A stretch of DNA of 64,000 nt from assembly GCA_963942565.1 (NCBI GenBank), contig OZ012686.1, forward strand, positions 6,320,117-6,384,116. The letters are read 5' to 3'. The position numbers and the translations under genes were made by a program. This DNA is from Maea johnstoni. Lineage: Eukaryota; Annelida; Polychaeta; Spionida; Magelonidae. This document shows, piece after piece, positions 35,481 through 45,316 of this stretch (positions within the stretch are counted from its first letter, which is position 1; each line of letters opens with the position of its first letter). The notes below the pieces were generated by a model that saw only the letters and a list, made by a program, of their open reading frames with translations, had not been told where the DNA came from and did not search any database.

Positions 35481-36003
35481 TTAATTTACACTAGTGGCCT
35501 GGGGATGATTTTCATCAAGCTAAAAGCCAAACATGAGAATTTCTACTCTAATATAGCCTGATTCTTCTCAAGGTCCTATTTATCATATTGTGACTTAGTA
35601 ATACCAACTGGGATCAATTTTCCCCCCGGGAAATCCATGCAGAAAAGCTACAGTCGTGTTGTAGAACTTGCGATAAATTCTGACGGCACTTCTGACACCT
35701 AGTACCATGTATTCTCATTGAGTTTAATAAGGAATAAAATCATATCGCTCATAATTGGGATAAATGAGCACTATACCCTGAGAATGATACTTAATCATGT
35801 CATTTCTTTTGCTCCTTATGAAATATTGATGTCATAGAAGTATTTTTAAACACAATTAATTATTAAAATAGAACTTTTACAAGGTAATTGAACTAGTGAA
35901 ATAATTAATGCTTTCATGGCACAAATTTGTTCAAGCAAAGTATGCATTTCAGGTTTGACGATGCGAAACATATATGTAATTATATAAGTAATAAAAGATA
36001 TAT
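35481..36003. other. Low-copy AT-rich sequence
   Basis: No feature recognised. Confidence 0.4.
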
Positions 36004-36250
<247 letters not shown>

Positions 36251-36254
<4 letters not shown>

Positions 36255-36615
36255 TTAAGACCATCACAACCATAACCATAACTCCCTTTTTTAAGTGATT
36301 TGAATTAACATTAAAATTGAATGAAATTGATAAGAATTAAACGAGTTAATCAAAATAATCAAAAATGGTAATAGTATTAAACCAACCAGAAATTCAGAGC
36401 CAGACACAAAAATCAGAAGCAACAAATTTAGCCTTCTTTTATAATTAATTGTTTAAATATCAGAATACATGCATGGAGAGATGTCTGAAAATATTTACTT
36501 TTAAAGAAACTCAAAATGACATTCAAACTTTGGAGTATTTTTTCTCTCCTAACGATTAAAGTCATATGTCTATCTATTACATGCAATCCAGTGACAATTT
36601 AATATATATAGCTTT
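36251..36615. other. Low-copy AT-rich sequence
   Basis: No feature recognised. Confidence 0.4.
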
Positions 36616-36709
36616 TTAACCCTTGTGCTGCTGGTGGCTAATTTGGTCAATAGAAAATGATGCAAAAAAGCTGAAATATGACTGGATCCCAGAAACCCTG
36701 ACAGTTTAA
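36616..36709 (-). mobile_element. Family A fragment, left 90 bp only
   Basis: TTAACCCTTGTGCTGCTGG to CAGAAACCCTGACAG, then a second copy starts. Confidence 0.7.
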
Positions 36710-36935
36710 CCCTAATTATGCTGGGAGTGGCTAATTTTGCCAATACAAAATGATGCAAGAAAAGTTGGAAAATGACTGAAACCCTGGCATATGGGTTATA
36801 CCCATCCGAGAGTACTCAGCAAGAGCTATCCAATGAATCTCAACATGACAGGGTTTAGATGGTTTTCAAAAATCGCGTCCTTAAAATGCATCCTTGTGCT
36901 TTGGACGAAAGTAGCCTTAGCATTTCAAGGAAGAG
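36710..36935 (-). mobile_element. Family A copy, tandem with the fragment before it
   Basis: TTTAACCCTAATTATGCTGG to GTAGCCTTAGCATTTCAAGG. The right end is decayed and a short internal repetition (GCGTCCTTAAAATGCATCC) is present. Confidence 0.75.
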
Positions 36936-37243
36936 GTTATAATGTCAGGACAGCTTATCCTGCAGAAAAGCATTAAGTCAAGATTGATTGGTTAAACCCT
37001 AAAATGTCTATATATCTCTCCTGTAGCTGCACTTTAACTCTAATACCAAATATAGGCTATCAGACCTGCATTAAGAGAAATGTTTTGAACAAGTTTTGCT
37101 TTTTGCCAAAACCCTCAAGGACATGTTCAATTTGCAGCCAGCTTAGCACCTATATAGTGATAGATATGCTTTTACCTAATGAAACCCTGAGCGCACAGCT
37201 TCATATAAGCTCAGGGTTTAACCAGTTCAGGTGTGGATGAGCT
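36936..37243. other. Low-copy spacer, no gene seen
   Basis: A 78-codon plus frame covers it and is not recognisable. The words TGAAACCCTGAGCGCAC and TAAGCTCAGGGTTTAACC form a short inverted repeat near 37180-37220. Confidence 0.4.
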
Positions 37244-37474
37244 TTAACCCATTAATACTCACATCAACAAAAAGCAGCCTGACAATTTTGATGAAATATC
37301 GCAGGTACGAGAATAGTTAGAAAAATATTTGATGGAGAAATGTTAATTAGAATAAAAGCAACAACTCTCCCTCAAATATTTTGTAAAATCATTCCCAATT
37401 CTATAGTTATTGTCAAAAGTAATTTAGGTCCAGACGACAATTTATGGAGGAACTGAAAAGCATGAATGCGTTAA
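37244..37474 (-). mobile_element. Family B TTAA MITE, intact TTAA on both sides
   Basis: TTAA at 37244-37247 and 37471-37474. Ends CCCATTAATACTCAC and AAAAGCATGAATGCG. Confidence 0.8.
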
Positions 37475-37638
37475 GACTGGCATCTTGAGTAATTGACACA
37501 TTGCAAGCTTTGCTAAATATATGGATTACACTGATCCCGGCTGATCCCCAATGTTAATCTAACTCAGGATGATGATAAGCTCTTAATGCATGCACTTGAT
37601 GACCCTTAGATCCCCAACTTTCCATCAAGACATGTTTA
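37475..37638. other. Low-copy spacer
   Basis: No feature recognised. Confidence 0.35.
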
Positions 37639-37929
37639 TTTAACCAATTAATGCCGGGAGATTTTATTGACAAGGAATTTCATTTTTTGTCACTTTTTCT
37701 GCCATTAATTGTGGCAACTTTCTCATATGCCTGACCTGTTATGTTGATCATCTGGAAAAAAGCTTTTTATTTAAATAACTAATTAACAATCAATTCACAA
37801 AATCTTTGAAGCAGATTTAATTGTGAGTTGGATTCCTTCAAATATTTTCTGAAAAATTCTTTGACTATATAAAGATGTCACCAGAATAGTTAAGGCTGTT
37901 TTGTGTGCTACAGGCATGAATGAATTAAT
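37639..37929 (+). mobile_element. Family B copy with internal extra sequence
   Basis: TTAACCAATTAATGCCGGGA to CAGGCATGAATGAATTAA. About 60 bases beyond the usual length lie at 37680-37745. Confidence 0.65.
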
Positions 37930-38145
37930 CCAACCAATGCTAAGGCAACCTTCGTCCAATGCACAATATTCCCAAAGATTTTAGAAAAAACATCTAAACC
38001 CTGTCATGTCGATACTCACTGGATAGCCCTCATGGAGTATTCTCAGATGAGTACTTATGTGCCAGGGTTTCAGGATTTTTTTCAGAATTTTTGCGTTATT
38101 TTGTATTTGCCAACTTATAGCCCCCAGCAGCATAATTAGGGTTAA
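37930..38145 (+). mobile_element. Family A copy, directly after a B copy
   Basis: Starts CCAACCAATGCTAAGGCAAC and ends CAGCAGCATAATTAGGG with TTAA at 38142-38145. Confidence 0.75.
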
Positions 38146-38638
38146 GCAAATTATGTGTCATTTGGCTGCTTTCAATGTTAAACTCTAGGCGTAAAATTTT
38201 GGTGTTGTTCGAGGGTATTCTAAATAATTCAATCTTTCAAGGTATTCTTTGATTACATAAAGATATCTCCAAAATAATCAGGGAGGTTTTGTGTGCTACC
38301 GGCATGAAAGAATTAATTAAGAAACTTATGTGTCATTTTGCTGCTTTCAGTGTAATGTACCAGGCGTGAGATTTTGCTGTTATTCGAGAGTATTCTAAAT
38401 AATTCAATCTTTCAAGGTATTCTTTGATTACCTAAAGATATCTTAGTAACAATTAACTAGCAATGGTGTTGTTGACCCAGTAATGCTTCAGATTTCCATC
38501 GTCATTTCAGTTTTGTGTTCTACCGGCATGAATGGGTTAAGATATTTACGTGTCATTTGGCTGCTTTCAGTGTAATTCCGGGCGTGAGATTTTGGTGTTA
38601 TTCAAGGGTATTCTAAATAATTTAATCTTCCAAGGAAG
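38146..38638 (+). repeat. Tandem array containing family B tails, about 2.5 units
   Basis: The block TTTGGCTGCTTTCA(A/G)TGT followed by GGTATTCTAAATAATTCAAT recurs at about 38160, 38336 and 38557. Between blocks lies a piece ending GTGCTACCGGCATGAA or GTTCTACCGGCATGAA, which is the tail of family B. Host sequence and MITE tail have been amplified together. Confidence 0.75.
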
Positions 38639-38845
38639 CGGTGACTAAGTCGGATGACATATTGGTAGGACGCCAACAGCATGTCTCGCTTAATGGACAG
38701 GAAAAGATAGAGGGGGAACGTGGGGGTAAACACGCACGCACATCCCCCCTTAATCATACCCTTAATACCCCCTCCAGAGTGATTGTGCAGTCCTCCAGTA
38801 CAAATTGCCAAAACTACCCTGCAGTATCAAAGGATTGCTTTCAAC
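38639..38845. other. Low-copy spacer
   Basis: No feature recognised. Confidence 0.35.
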
Positions 38846-39060
38846 CCTTTCATGCCTGCAGTACCGAAATATTATTATTTTTGTTATATCTTTTGGATTT
38901 AAGTCTTTTTAGAAACAAAAATTGATAGAAAGATTTTGATAAGAACCCAACCTATTACTCCCTGTCAAATGTTTTTGTGAATTTAATTTTGCTTTAAATT
39001 TCAAATGCATCATAGGATAAAACAACAATATCTGCCAAGGAGATCCCCAGAATATTTCAT
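38846..39060 (-). mobile_element. Family B copy, degenerate
   Basis: AACCCTTTCATGCCTGCAGT to TGCCAAGGAGATCCCCAG. The hairpin arms are heavily changed. Confidence 0.6.
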
Positions 39061-39380
39061 ACAAGAATATTTCATACAAGATGAAATCAATTATCTATAA
39101 TTTTTGCTTTTCAAATACAAATATTCCCAATGCATTGATGATGATGATGATGATGATGAAGGTGGTGAAGATAATAAAGATGATGATGCTGTTTACAATA
39201 ACAATCATAAGATTATATTTTTAGAACCACTCCGTAGGGCAGACCAAGCATGATGTTTTGAATTGTATCACAATCTTCAAGGGGACAATTACAAATGACC
39301 CAGGGAAAAAGTACCATTTCATCCATAATATAACACAATAAAATATAACAAGTAGCAGGACCTGCGAGGACAAAGAAACA
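39061..39380. other. Low-copy sequence with a (GAT)n patch
   Basis: GAT triplets at 39137-39160. Otherwise nothing recognised. Confidence 0.45.
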
Positions 39381-39830
39381 TCGGGGAAAAAATCCATTTC
39401 AATAAGAATAAAATATAAGTAATTTCATAAAATTCTTGTCACCCGCACAAAGGCTACTGAGAGGAAAGAGGAACAGTAACAATACCCATCGGGAAAAAAA
39501 TCCATTTCAATCGGAATAGAATATAAGTAATTTCAGTAGCCGACACATAAAATTCTTGTCACCCCGCACATAGGCTACTGAGAGGAAAGAGGAACAGTAA
39601 CAATACCCATCGGGAAAAAAATCCATTTCAATCAGAATAGAATATAAGTAATTTCAGTAGCCGACACATAAAATTCTTGTCACCCCGCACAAAGGCTACT
39701 GAGAGGTCGAATGACTGGAACAGTAACAATACCCATTGGGAAAAAAATCCATTTCAATCGGAATAAAATATAAGTAATTTCAGGAGCCGACACATAAAAT
39801 TATTGTCACCCCGCACAAAGGCTACTACCC
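39381..39830 (+). repeat. Tandem repeat, 108-127 bp unit, 4 copies
   Basis: Units begin with TCGGGAAAAAAATCCATTTC or a variant at about 39381, 39489, 39610 and 39737. They differ by presence of GTAGCCGACACAT and by a TCGAATGACT segment in the third. Units two and three are nearly identical. Confidence 0.9.
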
Positions 39831-40320
39831 TGCACAAGGCCACGACTTGGAGGTCAGAGAAATACAAAATGCATTACCCCTATACCATGATAAGTGTTTC
39901 CCTATGAGGCCGTTTGGACTACCCTAACTGGCCCTAACCGCGCCATTGGTGCAAATCCAGTACCCAGCAAATGTGTATTTCTAATAGTCAGTCCATTCTA
40001 TGGGACAGATAAGGAAGGTTTATCTTACGGTTTTCTCCGCCCGGGGGGTCACGTGGCAGCGTTTCTGATTATTGTTTTGCCGTCAGATTACCCTGCGTCA
40101 CACGATCACACCTTTATGCCGGCGCAGGCCCCCGTTCATATCTGACCCCGAAGACATGCACGGCTGATCTATAATAAGATCACATGCAAAGAAATTACTG
40201 CGCGAGGAATAAACAGGACTAAAGCACATCCTATTCTCTTTATTGTGCCGGCCATCCTCCATTTCATTATGCTCAGGAAACATTACCGCTTATCAAACTG
40301 CCATTTGGGGCCCACAATGC
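39831..40320. other. GC-richer low-copy island
   Basis: Repeat-free and CpG-containing. Overlapping frames on both strands (39894-40145 plus, 40098-40283 minus) lack recognised motifs. Confidence 0.4.
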
Positions 40321-40535
40321 ACTAACCCTTACAATGCTGAGGCCACTTTCGTCCAAAGGACAAGAACGCAACGATTTCTGAAAACCATCTGAACCATATG
40401 ACGTTGGTACTCATTGGAGAGCTCTTGCTGAGTACTCTCAGATGAGTATCCATTTGCAAGGGTTTCAGTCATTTTTCAGGATATTTGCATCTTTTTGCAT
40501 TGGTCAGTTTAGTGACACCAGCAGCAAAAGGGCTA
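40321..40535 (+). mobile_element. Family A copy
   Basis: Starts CTAACCCTTACAATGCTGAG and ends CAGCAGCAAAAGGGCTAA. Both TTAA targets have changed to CTAA. Confidence 0.75.
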
Positions 40536-40598
40536 ACATTGTTGTGGGCTTGCTATAGAGTTCCTACTTGTAAAGAAATCTCCAAAACATATCACAAT

Positions 40599-40830
40599 TT
40601 AACCCATTCATGCCGGCAGCACCAAAAAGGACCCGTAAGTTTTTGCATTTTTTTTCTCTGAGAAAAGCTGATTTTGGAAAAATATTTGAAGGAGAAATGT
40701 TCATCGTATATACATCTACAATTATCCGTCAAATCTTTTGGGGATTGCAGTTTTATTTACAAGTTACCTCCAATTTTATGAAAGATCCAGACAATATTAA
40801 TCATTTAGGAGACCCTCAAGCATCAAGGAT
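40599..40830 (-). mobile_element. Family B TTAA MITE
   Basis: TTAA at 40599-40602, then CCCATTCATGCCGGCAG. The right end decays around CAAGCATCAAGGATATTG. Confidence 0.7.
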
Positions 40831-40919
40831 ATTGCCAATCAGTATACATTGACTTTATTACTCTGGCAGCTACCTGTTATTTTGGCATCAGATGTAATGG
40901 AATAATATCATAACTATGA

Positions 40920-41135
40920 TTAACCCTTCTAATACTGTCACTGGCTACTTTCGTCCAAAGCACAAGGACACAAAAAAATTTGAAAACCAGCAAAACATTG
41001 TCATATTGATATTCATTGTTAAATTCTCGCTGAGCACTCTCAGATGAGTACCCATATGCAAAAGTTTCAGTCATATTTCAGTTTTTTGCATCATCTTGTA
41101 TTGACCAAATTAGCCACCAGCAGCATAAGGGTTAA
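40920..41135 (+). mobile_element. Family A TTAA MITE, intact TTAA on both sides
   Basis: TTAA at 40920-40923 and 41132-41135. Ends CCCTTCTAATACTG and CAGCAGCATAAGGG. Confidence 0.8.
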
Positions 41136-41200
41136 GATTCATTGGATAGCTCTCACTGTGTACTCTCAGATGAGTACCCACATGCTAGGGTTTCAATCAA
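41136..41200 (+). mobile_element. Family A internal fragment
   Basis: GATTCATTGGATAGCTCTCA to CATGCTAGGGTTTCAATC, directly after the complete copy. A partial tandem duplication of it is the likely origin. Confidence 0.65.
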
Positions 41201-41654
41201 AAACAGTGGACATCATAATCAGCGCCATCACATTTCTCCACTTGAACATCAGCCTTGTAATTGTCATCGTCATCATTTCTCTATTCTAGCTAGCTGCGTG
41301 CTGATGATTCTAGGCAGACCATGACACCACAATCGCATGTAATCTACCACAGGCCTGTCATCCAGAGAACTTCATCCATTTCGCATGAACTTCTCATTTC
41401 TGCCACACAATACAGTCAATGTCAAAAAGGGGACGTGATTCAATTTAAAGCCTCAGTTATAACGTTAGCCAGACGACAAAATCGTTACTTGTCAAAGATG
41501 GGTGGTGCCGGTAACCATAATCCGCAGGGGGTCCCTCCCTGCTGGGACTTGCTGTTCGTAGTAGGATTAAATTCCATCCCCTAATCATGGTAAAAATGCA
41601 ATACTGATGTTCATTCAATGTCAGCGTTTTGACAAATCGTGTTGGTTGCGGTAA
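41201..41654. other. Low-copy sequence, no supported gene
   Basis: Overlapping frames on both strands lack motifs. Confidence 0.4.
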
Positions 41655-41764
41655 AAAAGGTGGCATGGGCTTTGTCCCTGCGTACAGATAATGAAGATGG
41701 TCGTGTAATTTGAAGGCTGCCAAGAGATGAAGCAACTGGAAGCTCATAGGTGACAGGGTATGAT
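41655..41764 (+). repeat. Local duplication, left copy
   Basis: TGCGTACAGATAATGAAGAT through GAGATGAAGCAACTGGAAGC recurs at 42172-42283. It ends GGGTATGAT just before a TTAA. Confidence 0.85.
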
Positions 41765-41980
41765 TTAACCCTTCCAATGCTGAGGCTCAACTTTTGTCCA
41801 AAGCACAAGGATGCAAAGATTTTTGAAAAACATCTGAACCCTTTCAAGTGGGTACTCATTGGAAAGCTCTTGCTGAGTTCTCTCAGATGAGTACCCATTT
41901 GCCAGGGTTTCAATCATTTTTCAGGTTTTTTTCATCCTTTTGTATTGACCAAATTAACCACCAGCAGCATAATTGGTCAA
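41765..41980 (+). mobile_element. Family A MITE at the TTAA of the left duplicate
   Basis: TTAA at 41765-41768, then CCCTTCCAATGCTGAGG. Ends CAGCAGCATAATTGG. Confidence 0.8.
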
Positions 41981-42171
41981 ACCAATCGTGCCGGTAGCAG
42001 GCAAAATCGCCTGACAATTGTGATGATATCTCTCTAACAAAAGCAATATTCAGAAAATATTTGAAGGAGAATCGTTCATCAGAACTTTATATACAACTCT
42101 CCTTCAAATATTTTGCAAATCCATGTTTCATTGCGGAGTAGTTTTTGAAAGTATGACATGTCCAGACGACA
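41981..42171 (-). mobile_element. Family B copy between the duplicates
   Basis: TCAAACCAATCGTGCCGGTA to CATGTCCAGACGACATTGGC. The right terminus is replaced by the duplicated segment. Confidence 0.7.
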
Positions 42172-42283
42172 TTGGCTGCATGGGCTTTGTTCCTGCGTAC
42201 AGATAATGAAGATGGTCGTGTAATTTGAAGGCTGTAGTGAGATGAAGCAACTGGAAGCTAGCTCAGAGGTGACAGGCTATGAT
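42172..42283 (+). repeat. Local duplication, right copy
   Basis: Partner of 41655-41764. Ends GGCTATGAT just before a TTAA. Confidence 0.85.
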
Positions 42284-42403
42284 TTAACCCTTATGCTGCT
42301 GGTGGCTAACTTGGCCAATACAAAAAGCCTGAAAAATGACAGAAACCCTGGCACATGGGTACTCATCTTAGAGTACTCAGCGAAAGCTATCCAATGAATA
42401 CCA
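42284..42403 (-). mobile_element. Family A copy, truncated, at the TTAA of the right duplicate
   Basis: TTAA at 42284-42287, then CCCTTATGCTGCTGG: the opposite orientation to the copy in the left duplicate. It breaks off after TATCCAATGAATACCAG. Confidence 0.75.
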
Positions 42404-42716
42404 GATTAAAAAGTGTCCTAAATCATCAAGAATCTACGGTAGTATGAGAATATAAGCATGGCTAAAATATTCCAGCAAAGATTAGACTTCAGCGTATGTG
42501 GGTGGCAGCTGAAGATAAGAAACTGATCCATCATTATATATATATAGAGCATCATAAATTACATCAAGCCACCCACCCACATGGACAGGTGATAAAACTA
42601 CCTCTCAAACTCTTATCTCTATTCTCCTAACCTGTCATAGCTGGCCAAAAGATATCAGATCAAGTGTGGGAGGAAGTTGACAACCTGTCTGCTACAAAAG
42701 AGGCACGTGTGCTCTA
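42404..42716. other. Low-copy spacer
   Basis: No feature recognised. Confidence 0.4.
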
Positions 42717-42945
42717 TAACCCATTTACACTCAGAGCAGCCAAAAGAGGCCTGGCAATTTTGGAAAAATATTACTCACAAAAGGATTTTCTTGAAAACAT
42801 TTGAATGAGAAATGTTGATCTAAAGCCAAATAACAACTCTCCTTCAAATATTTTGTGAACTTTCGCTTTATTCACAAGTTATTTTCAAAAGTATGAGAGT
42901 AGCAGACGATACCCTCTAGAGAAGTTTTGAGTGTTAATGGGTTAA
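42717..42945 (-). mobile_element. Family B TTAA MITE (GGCCTGG subfamily)
   Basis: Starts TAACCCATTTACACTCAGAG and ends GAGTGTTAATGGG with TTAA at 42942-42945, shared with the following A copy. Confidence 0.8.
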
Positions 42946-43000
42946 CCCTCCCAATACTAAGGCTACCTTCATCCAAAGCACAAAGATTTTTAATAACCAT
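42946..43000 (+). mobile_element. Family A copy running into the assembly gap
   Basis: CCCTCCCAATACTAAGGCTA to TTTTTAATAACCAT, then unknown bases. Confidence 0.75.
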
Positions 43001-43200
43001 NNNNNNNNNNNNNNNNNNNNNNNNNNNNNNNNNNNNNNNNNNNNNNNNNNNNNNNNNNNNNNNNNNNNNNNNNNNNNNNNNNNNNNNNNNNNNNNNNNNN
43101 NNNNNNNNNNNNNNNNNNNNNNNNNNNNNNNNNNNNNNNNNNNNNNNNNNNNNNNNNNNNNNNNNNNNNNNNNNNNNNNNNNNNNNNNNNNNNNNNNNNN
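43001..43200. other. Assembly gap, 200 unknown bases
   Basis: A run of exactly 200 N. True length is unknown. It abuts an (AT)n tract, the likely cause. Confidence 1.
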
Positions 43201-43244
<44 letters not shown>

Positions 43245-43263
43245 ACATATATATATATATATA

Positions 43264-43320
<57 letters not shown>

Positions 43321-43331
43321 TTGTATATATA
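43201..43331 (+). repeat. (AT)n microsatellite adjoining the gap
   Basis: AT run with GTATACAT and TAATTA interruptions. Confidence 0.97.
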
Positions 43332-43609
43332 ATCCTGTGTTACAAATTATTATTTATTCAACATTTATAGTAATTGTTTTTGATCCATTGATTTTATTAA
43401 AAATGTTTATCGAAATTGCTTTATAAAAAAGGGTTTTATAACTTTTTAGTGGCTGATTTAGAACTTTTTTTTATCAAAATGACATTTCATTTTCTGAAAT
43501 GTGCGGTATGGGCATGAGGTGGTTTTAATTATATATAGACATTAAATTCCGTCACAATTTCTTTTCCTAACGATACTTTTCCAATAGTGTCTATTTCAGC
43601 ACGTGTGAC
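43332..43609. other. Low-copy AT-rich sequence downstream of the candidate exon
   Basis: If the exon at 43610 is real, this would be its 3' untranslated side on the minus strand. No clear polyadenylation signal stands out. Confidence 0.35.
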
Positions 43610-44014
43610 TTATATACTGCCAATTTGGAAAACATTTTCTTGAACTATAGATACGTCCGGATTCTTCTTAATCTCGAATATGCATGTTACCCATGGGCCA
43701 CCGTAGTATGCTGAACTGTCTGGGTTTGTTCCACTACTCTCTTTCCAAGCGCTCAGCCCTTGTTTGTGTTTTCTCCCATGGGATGTGTCCATACCTTCTA
43801 AGCGCCCATTGTATGCAGGCAATCTCCATACCACCTCAACCCTTTCGGTACAGTTCCTTTTGATCACCCGGGTAGGCTTAACACTACTACAGTCAGCGCA
43901 CTTCTGCCACCGTACAACCAACAAAGTTCGTGCAGTGTAACCCCACTGTGGAAGCAGAAGTTTGATATTAGTAGTACCATCTATCGCCGGGTGGTCATAC
44001 GAAACCCGGCCGCG
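43610..44014 (-). CDS. Candidate terminal exon of an unrecognised protein (134 codons)
   Basis: A minus-strand frame stays open from 44029 to a TAA at 43610-43612. I start the exon at 44014, after a pyrimidine-rich TTTCTCAACCTCAAG that could be a 3' splice site; there is no methionine near the start, so the exon would be internal to the message. The stretch is clearly richer in G and C than the AT-rich DNA on either side and contains no repeat. The product is hydrophilic with a balanced composition: a CADC pair, many Trp and Tyr residues (QWGYTAR, EVVWRLPAYNG), and near the end AYYGGPWVTCIFEI, which looks like part of a compact beta-rich domain. I do not recognise the family and cannot assign a function. 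No partner exon is visible upstream. A decayed gene piece or a chance frame remains possible. Confidence 0.45.
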   Translation of the reverse strand, partial: RGRVSYDHPAIDGTTNIKLLLPQWGYTARTLLVVRWQKCADCSSVKPTRVIKRNCTERVEVVWRLPAYNGRLEGMDTSHGRKHKQGLSAWKESSGTNPDSSAYYGGPWVTCIFEIKKNPDVSIVQENVFQIGSI

Positions 44015-44186
44015 CTTGAGGTTGAGAAATCAGCATCAAAATAATCTTTTTGATTAATATTTTGAAATAAGTTTACGTTAAGAACCATCTAGATACACTC
44101 GTCCACCAAACTGCCAACTCAGAATTAGGCAAACAGGCGCGGCAACGGAGATCATGCGTTGCAAAGGATTGGGCCTCCTCTCTTAT
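44015..44186. other. Low-copy spacer upstream of the candidate exon
   Basis: No second exon recognised on the minus strand. Confidence 0.35.
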
Positions 44187-44450
<264 letters not shown>

Positions 44451-45198
44451 GATGTATATATTACTTCCTCCCCCCTCTCAGATAAGGGGTTACGTTGGTA
44501 TTGAAAATATTGATAAAAATTATCAATGTTCCAGGGAAAAAAAACCCAGAGTTTTAAATGTTTTTAGTATTCCAATTCCTTCAAGCCGTATAAGGCTTAG
44601 TATTCGAGAGGTATGGGGAACTATTTTTATGAACTCGACAAATATTTGTAGAGAATATCTGACACGGTGACAATGATGGAAACCATATCTGACACCCAAG
44701 CATAAAAAAGCCTGCCTGTTATGTTTCAGAAGCATCCTTGCCTTTCAATAAAACCGCAATAAGTCATCAGTATCATAAATATGAGATCTTTGCATCTGAG
44801 AGATGACTAGTGCTAAACAGGGCAGATAAAAGCCGTTTATGAATTAACAATAAAGCTGCCATGTTTTATGAATGTACATCAATGTCACATTATGAATGCT
44901 TTATACGGAACAGTAAGAACATTGTATCAAAAAAGCAGGTGCAACTTATGGTTGTGACACTTAAAAAGGTGGTATAAACTGAGATGAATCAGATACTTGG
45001 CAAGAAAAAAGCAATTTCCCCATCATATGAGTGTTTTTATAACATAATATTTTCACACTCTGTGGGTCTTATCTAACAGATCACAAGTAATAACATTTAG
45101 CAATGTATATTCAGATTTGAAATTTTCTTTAGTATTTTGAGGCCATCAATGAAAAGATTGTTGCAGGAAACTTTTGGGATTCCTGATGAGTATTGGAG
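44451..45198. other. Low-copy sequence, no gene seen
   Basis: AT-rich. Frames on both strands lack motifs. Confidence 0.45.
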
Positions 45199-45316
45199 GA
45201 ACAATTAAACATGTATGAGTACCCAGGGAGAGCTAATGAATACCTGGACATGACAGGGTTTCGATGGTTTACTAAAATCTCTGCCTCCTTGCGCTTTTGA
45301 CGAAAGTAGCCTTTAA
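45199..45316 (-). mobile_element. Family A copy, partial, interrupted by a larger TTAA element
   Basis: CATGTATGAGTACCCAGG to CGAAAGTAGCC, then TTAA at 45313-45316, where the long-TIR element starts. After that element, TATTGGAGGCCTGAGGGG with TTAA may be the lost tail. Confidence 0.65.

Noticed and set aside
39381-39830. CRISPR-like array
   Set aside because: Units are 100-130 bp tandem repeats with no short direct repeat plus unique spacer structure, and the genome is eukaryotic.
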